DNA of 64,000 nt from assembly GCF_012927445.1 (NCBI RefSeq), contig NZ_JABBPD010000008.1:186001-250000 (forward strand). Reading direction: 5' to 3'. The position numbers were made by a program, and so were the translations under genes. The notes below the pieces were generated by a model. It had not been told where the DNA came from and did no database searches. It was given only the letters and a program-made list of their open reading frames with translations. Shown here in pieces: positions 16,431-24,517 of the stretch (position 1 is its first letter; the number at the start of each line of letters is the position of its first letter). This DNA comes from Rhodoferax sp. (GTDB lineage Bacteria; Pseudomonadota; Gammaproteobacteria; Burkholderiales; Burkholderiaceae_C).

Positions 16431-16844
16431 TCAGGAAATCGGTGGCTTCAGGTGCGGTGCAGGAATGGCGCTGGCAAACTGCAGGCCGCCTGCGGGCCAC
16501 AGGAGATGGGGCAGGGCCGTGTCCACCGCCAGATTTACGGCGGCCGTCACGGCGACGGTGTGGCAAATCTGGCAGGCACTGCAGTGGCCCGGGCCCGGGT
16601 TGTCATGTGATTCAGCGCTGTCCGCACTTACACCTGCTGCCGCACCGTCGTGGCCATGGCATTGCGTGTGCGGTGCCTCGGAATTTACATGAATATGACC
16701 GCTAGCCCCCGTAGTATCTGCGCGAGTAGCTATATTATTTGTAGCGAATGAGAGCCCGGCGGGCATCTCCATCGCCATCACGTCGCCCACCCAGCCGCGC
16801 AGTGGCAGCAGAGCGATCATGAGGGCGAGGAGGAGCAGGCGCAT
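16431..16844 (-). CDS. Small exported His/Cys protein, first gene of the copper cluster
   Basis: I do not recognise a named family for this 137-residue protein with certainty. It starts with a hydrophobic signal-like segment (MRLLLLALMIALLPLRGW), is His-rich in the middle (HIHVNSEAPHTQCHGHDG) and has a CSACQICH motif near residues 93-100. The two CxxC-type Cys pairs and clustered His suggest metal binding, and the short hydrophobic C-terminal half resembles DUF2946-like exported proteins of copper loci. It lies 101 bp upstream of the tolC-like gene on the same strand. A copy of the dispersed repeat (16701-16746) lies inside the gene and encodes about residues 33-48. That supports a gene that tolerates inserted sequence, or one assembled around it. 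Confidence 0.6.
   Translation of the reverse strand: MRLLLLALMIALLPLRGWVGDVMAMEMPAGLSFATNNIATRADTTGASGHIHVNSEAPHTQCHGHDGAAAGVSADSAESHDNPGPGHCSACQICHTVAVTAAVNLAVDTALPHLLWPAGGLQFASAIPAPHLKPPIS
16701..16746 (+). repeat. Dispersed repeat, copy C (inside the small His/Cys gene)
   Basis: GCTAGCCCCCGTAGTATCTG, then CGCGAGTAGCTAT and ATTTGTAGC match the family. On the minus strand it is read in the same frame as copy B: the shared residues are IA, then A and TGAS. Confidence 0.85.
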
Positions 16845-16890
16845 CAGGTAATGATATGGGGATCGCCGGTTAGTTCAATTGACAAGGGCT

Positions 16891-17628
16891 TTAGTGCTGC
16901 AGAATTTTGTTCAAGAAATCCTTGGTGCGGGGCTGGCGGTTTTCAGGGTGACCAAAAAACTCATCCTTGGAGCAGTCCTCCAGGATATGGCCACCCACAT
17001 CAATGAAGATGACACGGCTGGCCACCTTGCGCGCAAAACCCATCTCGTGCGTGACCACCATCATGGTCATGCCCTCGCTGGCCAGCTTCACCATCACGTC
17101 CAGCACCTCGCCGACCATTTCGGGGTCGAGCGCGGAGGTTGGCTCATCGAACAGCATCACGACTGGGTCCATCGACAGCGCGCGGGCAATCGCCACCCGC
17201 TGCTGCTGGCCGCCGGAGAGCTGGCCCGGAAACTTGTCCTTGTGCGCCATCAGTCCCACCCGGTCCAACATCTTGAGGCCACGGGCTTTGGCCTCGTCGG
17301 GGCTGCGATTGAGCACCTTGATTTGGGCAATGGTGAGGTTTTCGGTGACGGACAGATGCGGGAACAACTCAAAGTGCTGAAACACCATGCCAACGCGGGA
17401 GCGCAGCTTGGGCAAGTTGGTCGCCGGGTCATGCAAGGGGACGCCATCCACATGAATGGTGCCCTTTTGGATCGGCTCCAGCGCATTGACGGTCTTGATC
17501 AAGGTGGACTTGCCCGACCCGGACGGACCACACACCACCACCACATCGCCCTTGTTGACCTTGACCGAGCAGTCGCTCAGCACCTGCACCGGGCCATACC
17601 ACTTGGACACATTTTTCATTTCAATCAT
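16891..17628 (-). CDS. gltL: Glutamate/aspartate ABC transporter, ATP-binding protein
   Basis: This 245-residue ATPase has Walker [10 protein letters not shown], signature [15 protein letters not shown], Walker [13 protein letters not shown] and the H loop [12 protein letters not shown]. The VSKWYG start and overall pattern match the polar amino-acid importers (GltL/GlnQ). It energises uptake through the GltJ/GltK permease with receptor GltI. The ATG at 17628 follows a GGAG (GGAGAAAAAT) in the 15-bp gap after gltK. It is the last gene of gltIJKL. Confidence 0.93.
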   Translation of the reverse strand: MIEMKNVSKWYGPVQVLSDCSVKVNKGDVVVVCGPSGSGKSTLIKTVNALEPIQKGTIHVDGVPLHDPATNLPKLRSRVGMVFQHFELFPHLSVTENLTIAQIKVLNRSPDEAKARGLKMLDRVGLMAHKDKFPGQLSGGQQQRVAIARALSMDPVVMLFDEPTSALDPEMVGEVLDVMVKLASEGMTMMVVTHEMGFARKVASRVIFIDVGGHILEDCSKDEFFGHPENRQPRTKDFLNKILQH

Positions 17629-17643
17629 ATTTTTCTCCGATGC

Positions 17644-18312
17644 TTAGCGAACGATCGCTATCTTGGCCTGCAGGCGTTTGACGAGCCATGACAGGGCAAA
17701 ACAAATCACAAAATAGACCACGGCGGCCAGCAAATAAGCTTCTTCCGGGCGGCCATAAATCTTGCCGGCGGTGGTGAAACCCTTCAGCATGTCGTAGGCG
17801 CCAATGGCATAAACCAGCGAGGTGTCCTGAAACAGGATGATGGTCTGCGTCAGCAGCACCGGCAGCATGTTGCGAAACGCTTGCGGCAGCACCACGTAGC
17901 GCATGTTTTGGCCATAGGACATGCCCATGGCCTGACCCGCATGCACTTGACCCCGCGGGATGGACTGGATGCCCGCCCGCATGATCTCGCTGAAGTAAGC
18001 CGCCTCAAAGGCCACGAAGGTGATGGTGGCGGAAAGCTCCGCCCCCATCGGCCGGCCGATCAGGAGGGGAACCAGCAGGAAAAACCACAAAATCACCATC
18101 ACCAGCGGAATGGAGCGCATGCCGTTGACATAAATGGTGGCGGGCAGCATCAGCGCTTTTTTGCCCGACAGGCGCATGAGCGCCAGCAGTGTGCCTAAAA
18201 GGATGCCGCCTGCCGTGGCCACGAGGGTCAGCTGCACGCTGAAGCGCAAGCCGCTCAGGACAAACTTGCTGAAGATATCCCAGTTGAAAAAGCTAAGGTC
18301 AAGGCCCAACAT
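17644..18312 (-). CDS. gltK: Glutamate/aspartate ABC transporter, permease GltK
   Basis: This 222-residue inner-membrane permease of the HisM/GlnP type has several hydrophobic segments and the cytoplasmic EAA loop (EIMRAGIQSIPRGQVHAGQAMG) that contacts the ATPase. I chose the ATG at 18312: it lies 1 base after the gltJ stop, follows GGGGG, and starts MLGLDLSFFNWDIF like related proteins. The longer open frame to 18375 would overlap gltJ. Its N-terminal NWDIFSKFVLSGL is typical of GltK. The reason for naming K rather than J is gene order and size. Confidence 0.9.
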   Translation of the reverse strand: MLGLDLSFFNWDIFSKFVLSGLRFSVQLTLVATAGGILLGTLLALMRLSGKKALMLPATIYVNGMRSIPLVMVILWFFLLVPLLIGRPMGAELSATITFVAFEAAYFSEIMRAGIQSIPRGQVHAGQAMGMSYGQNMRYVVLPQAFRNMLPVLLTQTIILFQDTSLVYAIGAYDMLKGFTTAGKIYGRPEEAYLLAAVVYFVICFALSWLVKRLQAKIAIVR

Positions 18313-18313
18313 A

Positions 18314-19036
18314 TCAGTGTCCCCCGCCTGTGCCGCCGGCCACGATGTAGCCAGGGATTTGTGTCTTTTTCTCAATCAGGGCAAAGACCCGGTTGACGGC
18401 AAAGGCCGATAACGCATACAGCGCCGTCACCGCCAGGTAGACCTCAACGCCGCGCGAGGTTTCCTCTTGGGCCTGCATGGCAAACATGGTGAGTTCGGCA
18501 ATGGAGACCGCAAACGCCACCGAAGAATTCTTCAGCAGGTTCATCGATTCACTGGTCAAGGGCGGCAAGATGATGCGAAACGCCATCGGCAAAATCACGT
18601 AGCGGTAGGTCTGTGCGGTGGTGAAGCCCAGTGCCATGCCCGCGTAGCGCTGGCCCTTGGGCAAGGCCTGGATGCCGGCGCGCACCTGCTCGGCAATCCG
18701 GGCCGAGGTGAAGAAGCCCAAGGCAAACACCACCAGGAGGAAACCAGGCACCTGCTGAAAAGCCGGGAACATTTTAGGCACCACAAAGTACCAGAGAAAC
18801 ACCTGCACCAGCAGCGGGATGTTTCTAAAAAACTCCACCCAGACGGTGGCCAATCGCACCAGCCAGGGTTGGTCCTGCAAGGTGCGCAGGGTCCCCATCA
18901 AGGCCCCGATCACCATCGCCAGCACCCAGGAGCAGCCTGCCACGGCGAGCGTCCAGCCCCACGCATCCAGCATCCATTGAAGGTAAGTGCGGCCACTGCC
19001 GTCGTCATTCAGAAATACTTGCCAGTCCCACGTCAT
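18314..19036 (-). CDS. gltJ: Glutamate/aspartate ABC transporter, permease GltJ
   Basis: This 240-residue permease starts MTWDWQVFLND as in GltJ proteins, has about five membrane segments and the EAA loop ARIAEQVRAGIQALPKGQ. It pairs with GltK to form the membrane channel for glutamate/aspartate import. It is separated from gltI by 134 bp that carry a hairpin terminator (19117-19147), so its expression is probably lower than that of the binding protein. Confidence 0.92.
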   Translation of the reverse strand: MTWDWQVFLNDDGSGRTYLQWMLDAWGWTLAVAGCSWVLAMVIGALMGTLRTLQDQPWLVRLATVWVEFFRNIPLLVQVFLWYFVVPKMFPAFQQVPGFLLVVFALGFFTSARIAEQVRAGIQALPKGQRYAGMALGFTTAQTYRYVILPMAFRIILPPLTSESMNLLKNSSVAFAVSIAELTMFAMQAQEETSRGVEVYLAVTALYALSAFAVNRVFALIEKKTQIPGYIVAGGTGGGH

Positions 19037-19111
19037 CTCGTTCTCCGCCAGGCTTAACCTGCTTTAAATTGCTGTCCGACCCGTGCGCTGATCAAGCCCG
19101 GGCTTCTTAAA

Positions 19112-19147
19112 ACAAAGACCCCGCCTCGGCAAAAGCCAGGCGGGGTC
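19112..19147 (-). terminator. Intra-operon terminator/attenuator between gltI and gltJ
   Basis: GACCCCGCCT (19117-19126) and AGGCGGGGTC (19138-19147) form a perfect 10-bp stem extended by GGC/GCC around AAAA. On the minus strand it is followed by TTTGTTTT. Partial termination here would give more receptor than permease, the usual need in binding-protein operons. Confidence 0.75.
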
Positions 19148-19170
19148 AGTTTCATTCAAGTTCTGGAAAC

Positions 19171-20070
19171 TTATTTCTTGGCGTAGTCTTCCATCGGCTT
19201 GTCATTTGGCGTGGCCCAGGCGGCTTTAATGCTATCGCTGGCAGGCAGGCCCACCTTGGTGTTCTTCGGCGGGATTGGCTGGATGAACCACTTGTCATAG
19301 ATCTTGGCGATCTCGCCAGACTTGGCCAGTTCACGGATGGTGTCATCCGCCAGTTTCTTGAAAGCGGGGTCACCCTTGCGCATCATGATGGCGATCGGCT
19401 CAACGGAAAGTACCTCGCCGACTATTTTGAAGTCAGCCGGGTTTTTGGCATTGGCAATGTTGCCGGCCAGGATCGACCCATCCATCACGAAGGCATCGGC
19501 GCGGCCCGATTCAAGCAGCAAAAAGCTATCCGCATGGTCTTTGCCAAAGAGTTCCTTGAACTCGATACCTGTGGCGCGCTCATTCTTGCGCAGCGTCTGC
19601 ACCGATGTGGTGCCGGTGGTGGTGGCGACATTCTTGCCTTTCAACTGGGCAATGCCGGTAATGCCGGAGTTGGCCTTGACGGCGATACGCACTTCTTCAA
19701 CGAAGGTGGTGAGGGCAAAGGCCACGTCTTTCTGGCGGGTGGCGTTGTTGGTGGTGGAGCCGCACTCAATGTCCACGGTGCCGTTTTGCACCAAAGGGAT
19801 GCGGTTTTGTGAGGTGACCGAGATGTACTTCACGGCCACTTTTTTGCCGACCGATTTTTCCAGGTTGGCAACGATGCGCTGGCAGATTTCAACGTGGTAG
19901 CCCACGTATTTGCCGTCGCCCAAGGTGTAAGAGAGCGCGCCGGAGGAGTCACGCACGCCCATGGTGATTTCGCCCGAAGCCTTGACCTTGGCGATGGTGT
20001 CCGAAGTTTGCGCATAAGCGCCAGAGGCCAGAGCGGCCAAAACGGCAAGAGCGAGAAACTGCTTCTTCAT
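19171..20070 (-). CDS. gltI: Glutamate/aspartate ABC transporter, periplasmic binding protein
   Basis: This 299-residue receptor has a signal peptide (MKKQFLALAVLAALASGAYAQ) and a family 3 solute-binding domain with ITMGVRDSSGALSYTLGDGK and VGYHVEICQRI, and a GTTSVQTLR segment typical of GltI. The ATG at 20070 follows AAGGAAAA and gives a normal signal peptide; an upstream in-frame start adds 11 residues without purpose. It is the first gene of gltIJKL. The 436-bp region upstream is AT-rich and holds several perfect inverted repeats (20118-20269), likely operators or the promoter. Confidence 0.93.
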   Translation of the reverse strand: MKKQFLALAVLAALASGAYAQTSDTIAKVKASGEITMGVRDSSGALSYTLGDGKYVGYHVEICQRIVANLEKSVGKKVAVKYISVTSQNRIPLVQNGTVDIECGSTTNNATRQKDVAFALTTFVEEVRIAVKANSGITGIAQLKGKNVATTTGTTSVQTLRKNERATGIEFKELFGKDHADSFLLLESGRADAFVMDGSILAGNIANAKNPADFKIVGEVLSVEPIAIMMRKGDPAFKKLADDTIRELAKSGEIAKIYDKWFIQPIPPKNTKVGLPASDSIKAAWATPNDKPMEDYAKK

Positions 20071-20117
20071 GGTTTTTCCTTGTTGAAAGCTTTGGTAAAG
20101 CAAATTAATAATTTATT

Positions 20118-20269
20118 GGTGAATTGATAATTCACCCAAGCGACTGAGATTAAGCATTAATCATGCCTGAGAAATTTTATCCCTCAGTCGCCTTAAGGCA
20201 GTACTTTACTGCGGCGCGTTCTCGGTGCCGTCAGGGTTTGCCCTTGCCGTTTATGCAAACGGTGCATAA
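20118..20269. promoter_or_regulatory. Inverted-repeat cluster upstream of gltI
   Basis: The 436-bp gap 20071-20506 contains no convincing gene. It holds five perfect inverted repeats: GGTGAATT-GAT-AATTCACC (20118-20136), GCGACTGAG/CTCAGTCGC arms 20140-20148 and 20183-20191 (34-base loop), GCCTTAAGGC (20190-20199), GCAGTA-CTT-TACTGC (20198-20212) and TTATGCA-AACGG-TGCATAA (20251-20269). The first ends 48 bp before the gltI start. These are candidate operators; the regulators are unknown. The rest of the gap, next to the acyl-CoA ligase gene, shows nothing clear. Confidence 0.5.
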
Positions 20270-20506
20270 CATGATCTAAATTAAATTTTTCTCACTTAAA
20301 CAGGAGGATGGCCGGTGCGCTGCAGGCGCTGGCCGCATGGTGCCCCAAAACGGCGTCTTTATGCGCTTGCTTGGTGCGCCTTGCCCGGGCCCATCGCGTC
20401 CCGTCAGTGACATCGGGTGCTTTCTGGTGCACGCTGGCTCCCGTATCCTTTGCGCACTGCCTGCTGTTCAGCGCCGGCCCACTTTAGATCAGGAAAGCAT
20501 TGCCTT

Positions 20507-22240
20507 ATGGATCAGTCTTCAAGTTCTTTGGGCGCCAGTGCCCGCCCGGATGTTCGCGCGCACTACCGTTTCTGGCCCAAGCGGCTGCCCCATGCCATTA
20601 CGCTGCCCGCCACGTCTTTGTGGGACAACCTGGAGACCAGCGCCCGCCGTTACCCGCATAAAGCCGCGCTCATCTTTTTTGGACGGGTTTTCAGTTATGC
20701 CGAGGTGCTGCAAAAAGCAGAGCGTCTGGCAGCCTGTTTGCAAGGGCTGGGGGTCAAAAAAGGGGATCGGGTGCTGCTCAGCATGCAAAACTGTCCGCAA
20801 CTGGTGATTGCGCACTTTGCGATTTTGCGGGCGAATGCGGTGGTGGTGCCGGTCAACCCGATGAACCGGGCCGAAGAGCTCAAGCACTATATCCTTGACC
20901 CGGACGCCAAAGTTGCCATCACGACGGCCGATCTGGCAGCCGAACTGGCGCGGGCGAGTGATGCACTGCTCCCCGCACAGCGGCTGGACCACCTGCTGGT
21001 GACCCATTTCACCGATGCGTTTGACGCGGCCGTCGCGGGCGACGATGCCCCTCCCGCTGCCTGGACCGACTGGCTGCTGACGCGCCATGCACGCCCCGCT
21101 TTGCAGGGTGGTCAGGTGCATGACTGGGAGGAGGCCATGTCTGGCACGGCCGCCATACCCGAGTTGACGGTCGGACCGGCCGATCTGGCCATCCTGCCTT
21201 ACACCAGCGGCACCACCGGCTTGCCCAAAGGCTGCATGCACACCCATGCCAGCATCATGCACAACGCCATCGCCAGTGGCTTGTGGGTGAATGGCTCGGC
21301 TGAAAACGTGGTCCTCTCGGTGGTGCCCATGTTCCACATCACCGGCATGGTGAGCCTGATGCACAGCAGCATTCGGGGCGGCGCCACGCTCATCGTCATG
21401 CCGCGCTGGGATCGCGAGTTGGCCGGGCGCCTGATCTCTCGTTGGCAGGTCACACACTGGACCAATATCCCGACCATGGTGATTGATCTGCTGGGAAGTC
21501 CTAACTTTGAACGCTTTGATTTGTCCAGCCTGGTCTATATCGGCGGTGGCGGTGCCGCCATGCCGCAGGCGGTGGCGCAACGGCTGTACGAGCTGTTTGG
21601 CTTGCGCTATGTGGAGGGTTACGGTTTGACTGAAACAGCCGCACCGACCCACAGCAATCCACCGGATTCGCCCAAACAGCAGTGCTTGGGCATCCCCTTC
21701 ATGAGCACCGACGCACGCGTGGTTGATCCTGACACTTTGCTGGAAATGCCAACCGGTGAGCAGGGTGAAATCATCCTGCAGGGCCCGGAACTCTTTCAGG
21801 GCTACTGGAAGCAGCCGCAAGCCACGGTTGCGGCGTTTATCGAGCTGGACGGTAAACGTTTCTTTCGTTCCGGCGACCTCGGGCATGTGGATGCAGACGG
21901 CTATTTTTTCCTCACCGACCGGCTCAAGCGCATGATCAATGCGGCTGGCTTCAAGGTCTGGCCCGCCGAGGTGGAGGCGTTGCTGTTTCGGCATCCGGCC
22001 ATCCAGGAAGCCTGTATTATTTCGACCAAAGACAGCTACCGCGGCGAATCGGTCAAGGCCGTGATTGTGCTGCGGCCGTCGCACCAGGGCCTGGTGAGTG
22101 AACAAGACATCATCGACTGGTGCCGTGACAACATGGCGGTCTACAAAGTGCCGTGCGAGGTGCAGTTCATGGACGCCTTGCCCAAGAGCGGTGCCGGCAA
22201 GGTCATGTGGCGTTTATTACAGGAAGCTCAAGTCAAGTAA
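20507..22240 (+). CDS. Long-chain fatty-acid--CoA ligase (AMP-binding)
   Basis: This 577-residue member of the adenylate-forming family has the P-loop YTSGTTGLPKGCMHTH, the motif GYGLTETAAPTHSNP, the hinge SGDLGHVDADGYFFLTDR and the C-terminal catalytic Lys region PKSGAGKVMWRLL. It activates a fatty or related carboxylic acid to the CoA thioester via an acyl-adenylate; chain length cannot be read from the sequence. I chose the ATG at 20507, behind AGGAAAG, over the longer frame from 20417. Its stop overlaps the start of the ion channel gene (TAATG), an unusual coupling. Confidence 0.9.
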   Translation: MDQSSSSLGASARPDVRAHYRFWPKRLPHAITLPATSLWDNLETSARRYPHKAALIFFGRVFSYAEVLQKAERLAACLQGLGVKKGDRVLLSMQNCPQLVIAHFAILRANAVVVPVNPMNRAEELKHYILDPDAKVAITTADLAAELARASDALLPAQRLDHLLVTHFTDAFDAAVAGDDAPPAAWTDWLLTRHARPALQGGQVHDWEEAMSGTAAIPELTVGPADLAILPYTSGTTGLPKGCMHTHASIMHNAIASGLWVNGSAENVVLSVVPMFHITGMVSLMHSSIRGGATLIVMPRWDRELAGRLISRWQVTHWTNIPTMVIDLLGSPNFERFDLSSLVYIGGGGAAMPQAVAQRLYELFGLRYVEGYGLTETAAPTHSNPPDSPKQQCLGIPFMSTDARVVDPDTLLEMPTGEQGEIILQGPELFQGYWKQPQATVAAFIELDGKRFFRSGDLGHVDADGYFFLTDRLKRMINAAGFKVWPAEVEALLFRHPAIQEACIISTKDSYRGESVKAVIVLRPSHQGLVSEQDIIDWCRDNMAVYKVPCEVQFMDALPKSGAGKVMWRLLQEAQVK

Positions 22241-23127
22241 TGGTAATTTCAGATCAAGAGGTGCTCGGCAAACCGCTGAGCGGGTGGCGGCTGCGGCTTT
22301 ACACCATTATTTTTGAGGCCGACACCCGGGCCGGACGTCTGTTTGATCAATGGCTTATTGCGATCATTTTGTTGAGTGTTGGGGTGGTCGTTGTCGACAG
22401 CATGCAAGGGACGGGGCCGACTCACCGTTCTTTTTTTGCGGTAATGGAGTGGATCTTCACCGTGTCTTTCACGGCCGAGTATGTGGCGCGGCTGCTGTGC
22501 GTGCGCCATCCCTGGCGGTACGCGCTCAGCTTCTACGGCGTGATTGATTTATTGGCCCTGTTGCCAACCTATGTGGCATTGCTGGTGCCAGAGGTTCATG
22601 CCTTGATTGATGTGCGGGTGCTGCGGTTGTTGCGCGTGTTTCGTATTTTCAAATTGACGGCCTATGTCTCTGAATACCAGTCGCTGGGGCGCGCCCTGAA
22701 GGCCAGCCGGCGCAAGATTCTTGTTTTTTTGTCGGCGGTGTTGATGATTGTGCTGGTCATGGGCACCCTGATGTATGTGGTGGAAGGCCCCGGCAACGGC
22801 TTCACCAGTATTCCCACCTCGGTGTACTGGGCCATCACGACGATGACCACCGTCGGGTTTGGCGACATCACACCGAAGACCGACCTTGGGCGCCTGATCT
22901 CCTCGGTCATGATGCTGCTGGGCTGGGGCACCCTGGCGGTGCCGACCGGGATCGTCACGGCCGAGATGACGGCCATGCGCTTCTACAGCGTGCCACCCAC
23001 CACCCGCACCTGCCACGAGTGTCTGACCGAAGGCCACCTGCCGGAGGCCAATTTTTGTCTGCATTGCGGCGCGAAGTTGCCCACGTATCTGAACGACACG
23101 GCCCCAGGGAGCCCGCGACCGTATTAG
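22240..23127 (+). CDS. Voltage-gated-type potassium channel with C-terminal zinc ribbon
   Basis: This 295-residue protein has six membrane segments: four in a voltage-sensor-like domain, with a basic S4 helix (RVLRLLRVFRIFKL, about residues 125-138), then a pore module with selectivity filter TTVGFGD (about 205) typical of K+ channels. The C-terminus (about 253-280) has two CxxC pairs (CHECL and FCLHCGAKL), a zinc-ribbon-like end that differs from the RCK domains of many bacterial K+ channels. The ATG at 22240 overlaps the ligase stop by 1 base, so translation is coupled. The longer frame from 22153 would run inside the ligase gene. Role: potassium flux or membrane potential control; the gating signal is unknown. 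Confidence 0.88.
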   Translation: MVISDQEVLGKPLSGWRLRLYTIIFEADTRAGRLFDQWLIAIILLSVGVVVVDSMQGTGPTHRSFFAVMEWIFTVSFTAEYVARLLCVRHPWRYALSFYGVIDLLALLPTYVALLVPEVHALIDVRVLRLLRVFRIFKLTAYVSEYQSLGRALKASRRKILVFLSAVLMIVLVMGTLMYVVEGPGNGFTSIPTSVYWAITTMTTVGFGDITPKTDLGRLISSVMMLLGWGTLAVPTGIVTAEMTAMRFYSVPPTTRTCHECLTEGHLPEANFCLHCGAKLPTYLNDTAPGSPRPY

Positions 23128-23203
23128 GATGGGCGTCACTGAGCGTGACCGCCCCTTTTTTGGAGAGCAATGTGTTTCAAACATCCACCACGGGAGTCCC
23201 CGC

Positions 23204-24430
23204 ATGAGCCATTCCCCCATTCACGCAAGCCCCGCTGGCGTGGCGTTGCCCGCCGCGTCGCCCGAAGCGGTCGGCCTGTGTCCGCAGCGAACCCAGCGTC
23301 TGATGGCGGTGCTGCAAACCGAGGTGGATCGCCAGCGCTTGCCCGGTGCGGTGGCCCTGATTGCCCGCCATGGCAAAGTGGTTCTTTTTGACAGCGTCGG
23401 CGCGCTGGACCCGGCGACCGGTGTCCCGATGACGCAGGACGCCATTTTTCGCATTTACTCCATGACCAAGCCGATCGTGTCGGTGGCCGTCATGATGTTG
23501 ATGGAGCAGGGGCAGCTGCTGCTGAGTGACCCGGTGGCCAAGTACCTGCCCGAATATGCCGCGCAGAAGGTGGCCCGCCTGGTCGATGGCGCCGTGCAGC
23601 TGCAAGCCGTGCGGCAGAGCGCGACCATTCAGGACTTGTTGCGCCATACCGCCGGCATGACCTATGAATTCATGGGCAGCGCACCGGTGCAGCGGCAATA
23701 TGCCCAGCTCAGAATTGGTTCGCGGGAGCGCAGCAATGCCGAGTTCTCTCATGAGCTGGCCGCCTTGCCGTTGATGTTTGAACCCGGCACCGTCTGGGAA
23801 TATGGCCGTGCCACCGATGTGCTGGGGCGACTGGTTGAAGTGGTGAGTGGCCAGACGCTGGGGGCGTTTCTGCAAGACCGTATTTTGAAGCCACTGGGCA
23901 TGACCGACACCGGGTTTTCTGTACCACCGGAACAGCAGGCCCGCATTGCGGAACCGTTTGCCCGTGATCCCGAGGGCGGGGTGCAGATGCGGGTGATCGA
24001 TGTGCGCGAAGACACCGCGCTGGAGTCGGGCGGCGGTGGGTTGGCCTCTACGGCGCGCGATTACGCGCGGTTTTTACAATTCATGCTGAACAAGGGTGAG
24101 CTAGATGGCGTGCGGCTGTTGGGGCCAAGAACCGTCGATTTCATGACTGCCGATCATCTGGGCGATATTCCGGTTAACAGCGGCGCATCCCGATCGCTGC
24201 TGCCGCTGGGACATGGCTTCGGGCTGGGCTTTGCGGTGCGCAAGCACTTGGGCGTGGCCTCGGTGCCGGGTTCTGTCGGCACCTATTTCTGGGGCGGCTT
24301 GGCGGGCACGACTTTCTTTGTCGATCCGGCCGAAGACCTGTTTGCTATTCTGATGTTGCAGGCGCCCAACCAGCGGGAGTACTACCGCATGCTGTTTCGT
24401 GATCTGGTGTACGCCACGCTGCTGGCGTGA
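23204..24430 (+). CDS. Beta-lactamase-fold serine hydrolase (class C/family VIII esterase type)
   Basis: This 408-residue protein has the SxxK nucleophile motif (YSMTKPIVSV, about residue 88), a Tyr motif YGRATDVLGRLVE in place of YxN, and a late GHGFGLGFAV region that stands for the HxG motif. There is no signal peptide, so it is probably cytoplasmic and acts as an esterase or lipase-like enzyme, not as an antibiotic-resistance enzyme. The ATG at 23204 follows CGGGAG; the upstream extension from 23129 does not look like protein. It is 76 bp after the channel gene on the same strand. Confidence 0.88.
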   Translation: MSHSPIHASPAGVALPAASPEAVGLCPQRTQRLMAVLQTEVDRQRLPGAVALIARHGKVVLFDSVGALDPATGVPMTQDAIFRIYSMTKPIVSVAVMMLMEQGQLLLSDPVAKYLPEYAAQKVARLVDGAVQLQAVRQSATIQDLLRHTAGMTYEFMGSAPVQRQYAQLRIGSRERSNAEFSHELAALPLMFEPGTVWEYGRATDVLGRLVEVVSGQTLGAFLQDRILKPLGMTDTGFSVPPEQQARIAEPFARDPEGGVQMRVIDVREDTALESGGGGLASTARDYARFLQFMLNKGELDGVRLLGPRTVDFMTADHLGDIPVNSGASRSLLPLGHGFGLGFAVRKHLGVASVPGSVGTYFWGGLAGTTFFVDPAEDLFAILMLQAPNQREYYRMLFRDLVYATLLA

Positions 24431-24460
24431 TGTACCTGCATTTTTTATAAGAAATTGACC

Positions 24461-24508
24461 GCTAGCCCCCGTTTTATATGCGGGGGTAGCTATTTATTTG
24501 ATAGCAAA
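24461..24508 (+). repeat. Dispersed repeat, copy D
   Basis: GCTAGCCCCCGTTTTATATG, then CGGGGGTAGC and ATTTGATAGCA. This copy is the most symmetrical: GCTAGCCCCCG pairs with CGGGGGTAGC. It lies between the hydrolase gene and the end of the yitT pseudogene (convergent). Confidence 0.85.
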
Positions 24509-24517
24509 TAATGACCG

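Noticed and set aside
20519..22105. 528-codon minus-strand frame opposite the acyl-CoA ligase
   Set aside because: It is antisense to an intact ligase with all adenylation motifs.
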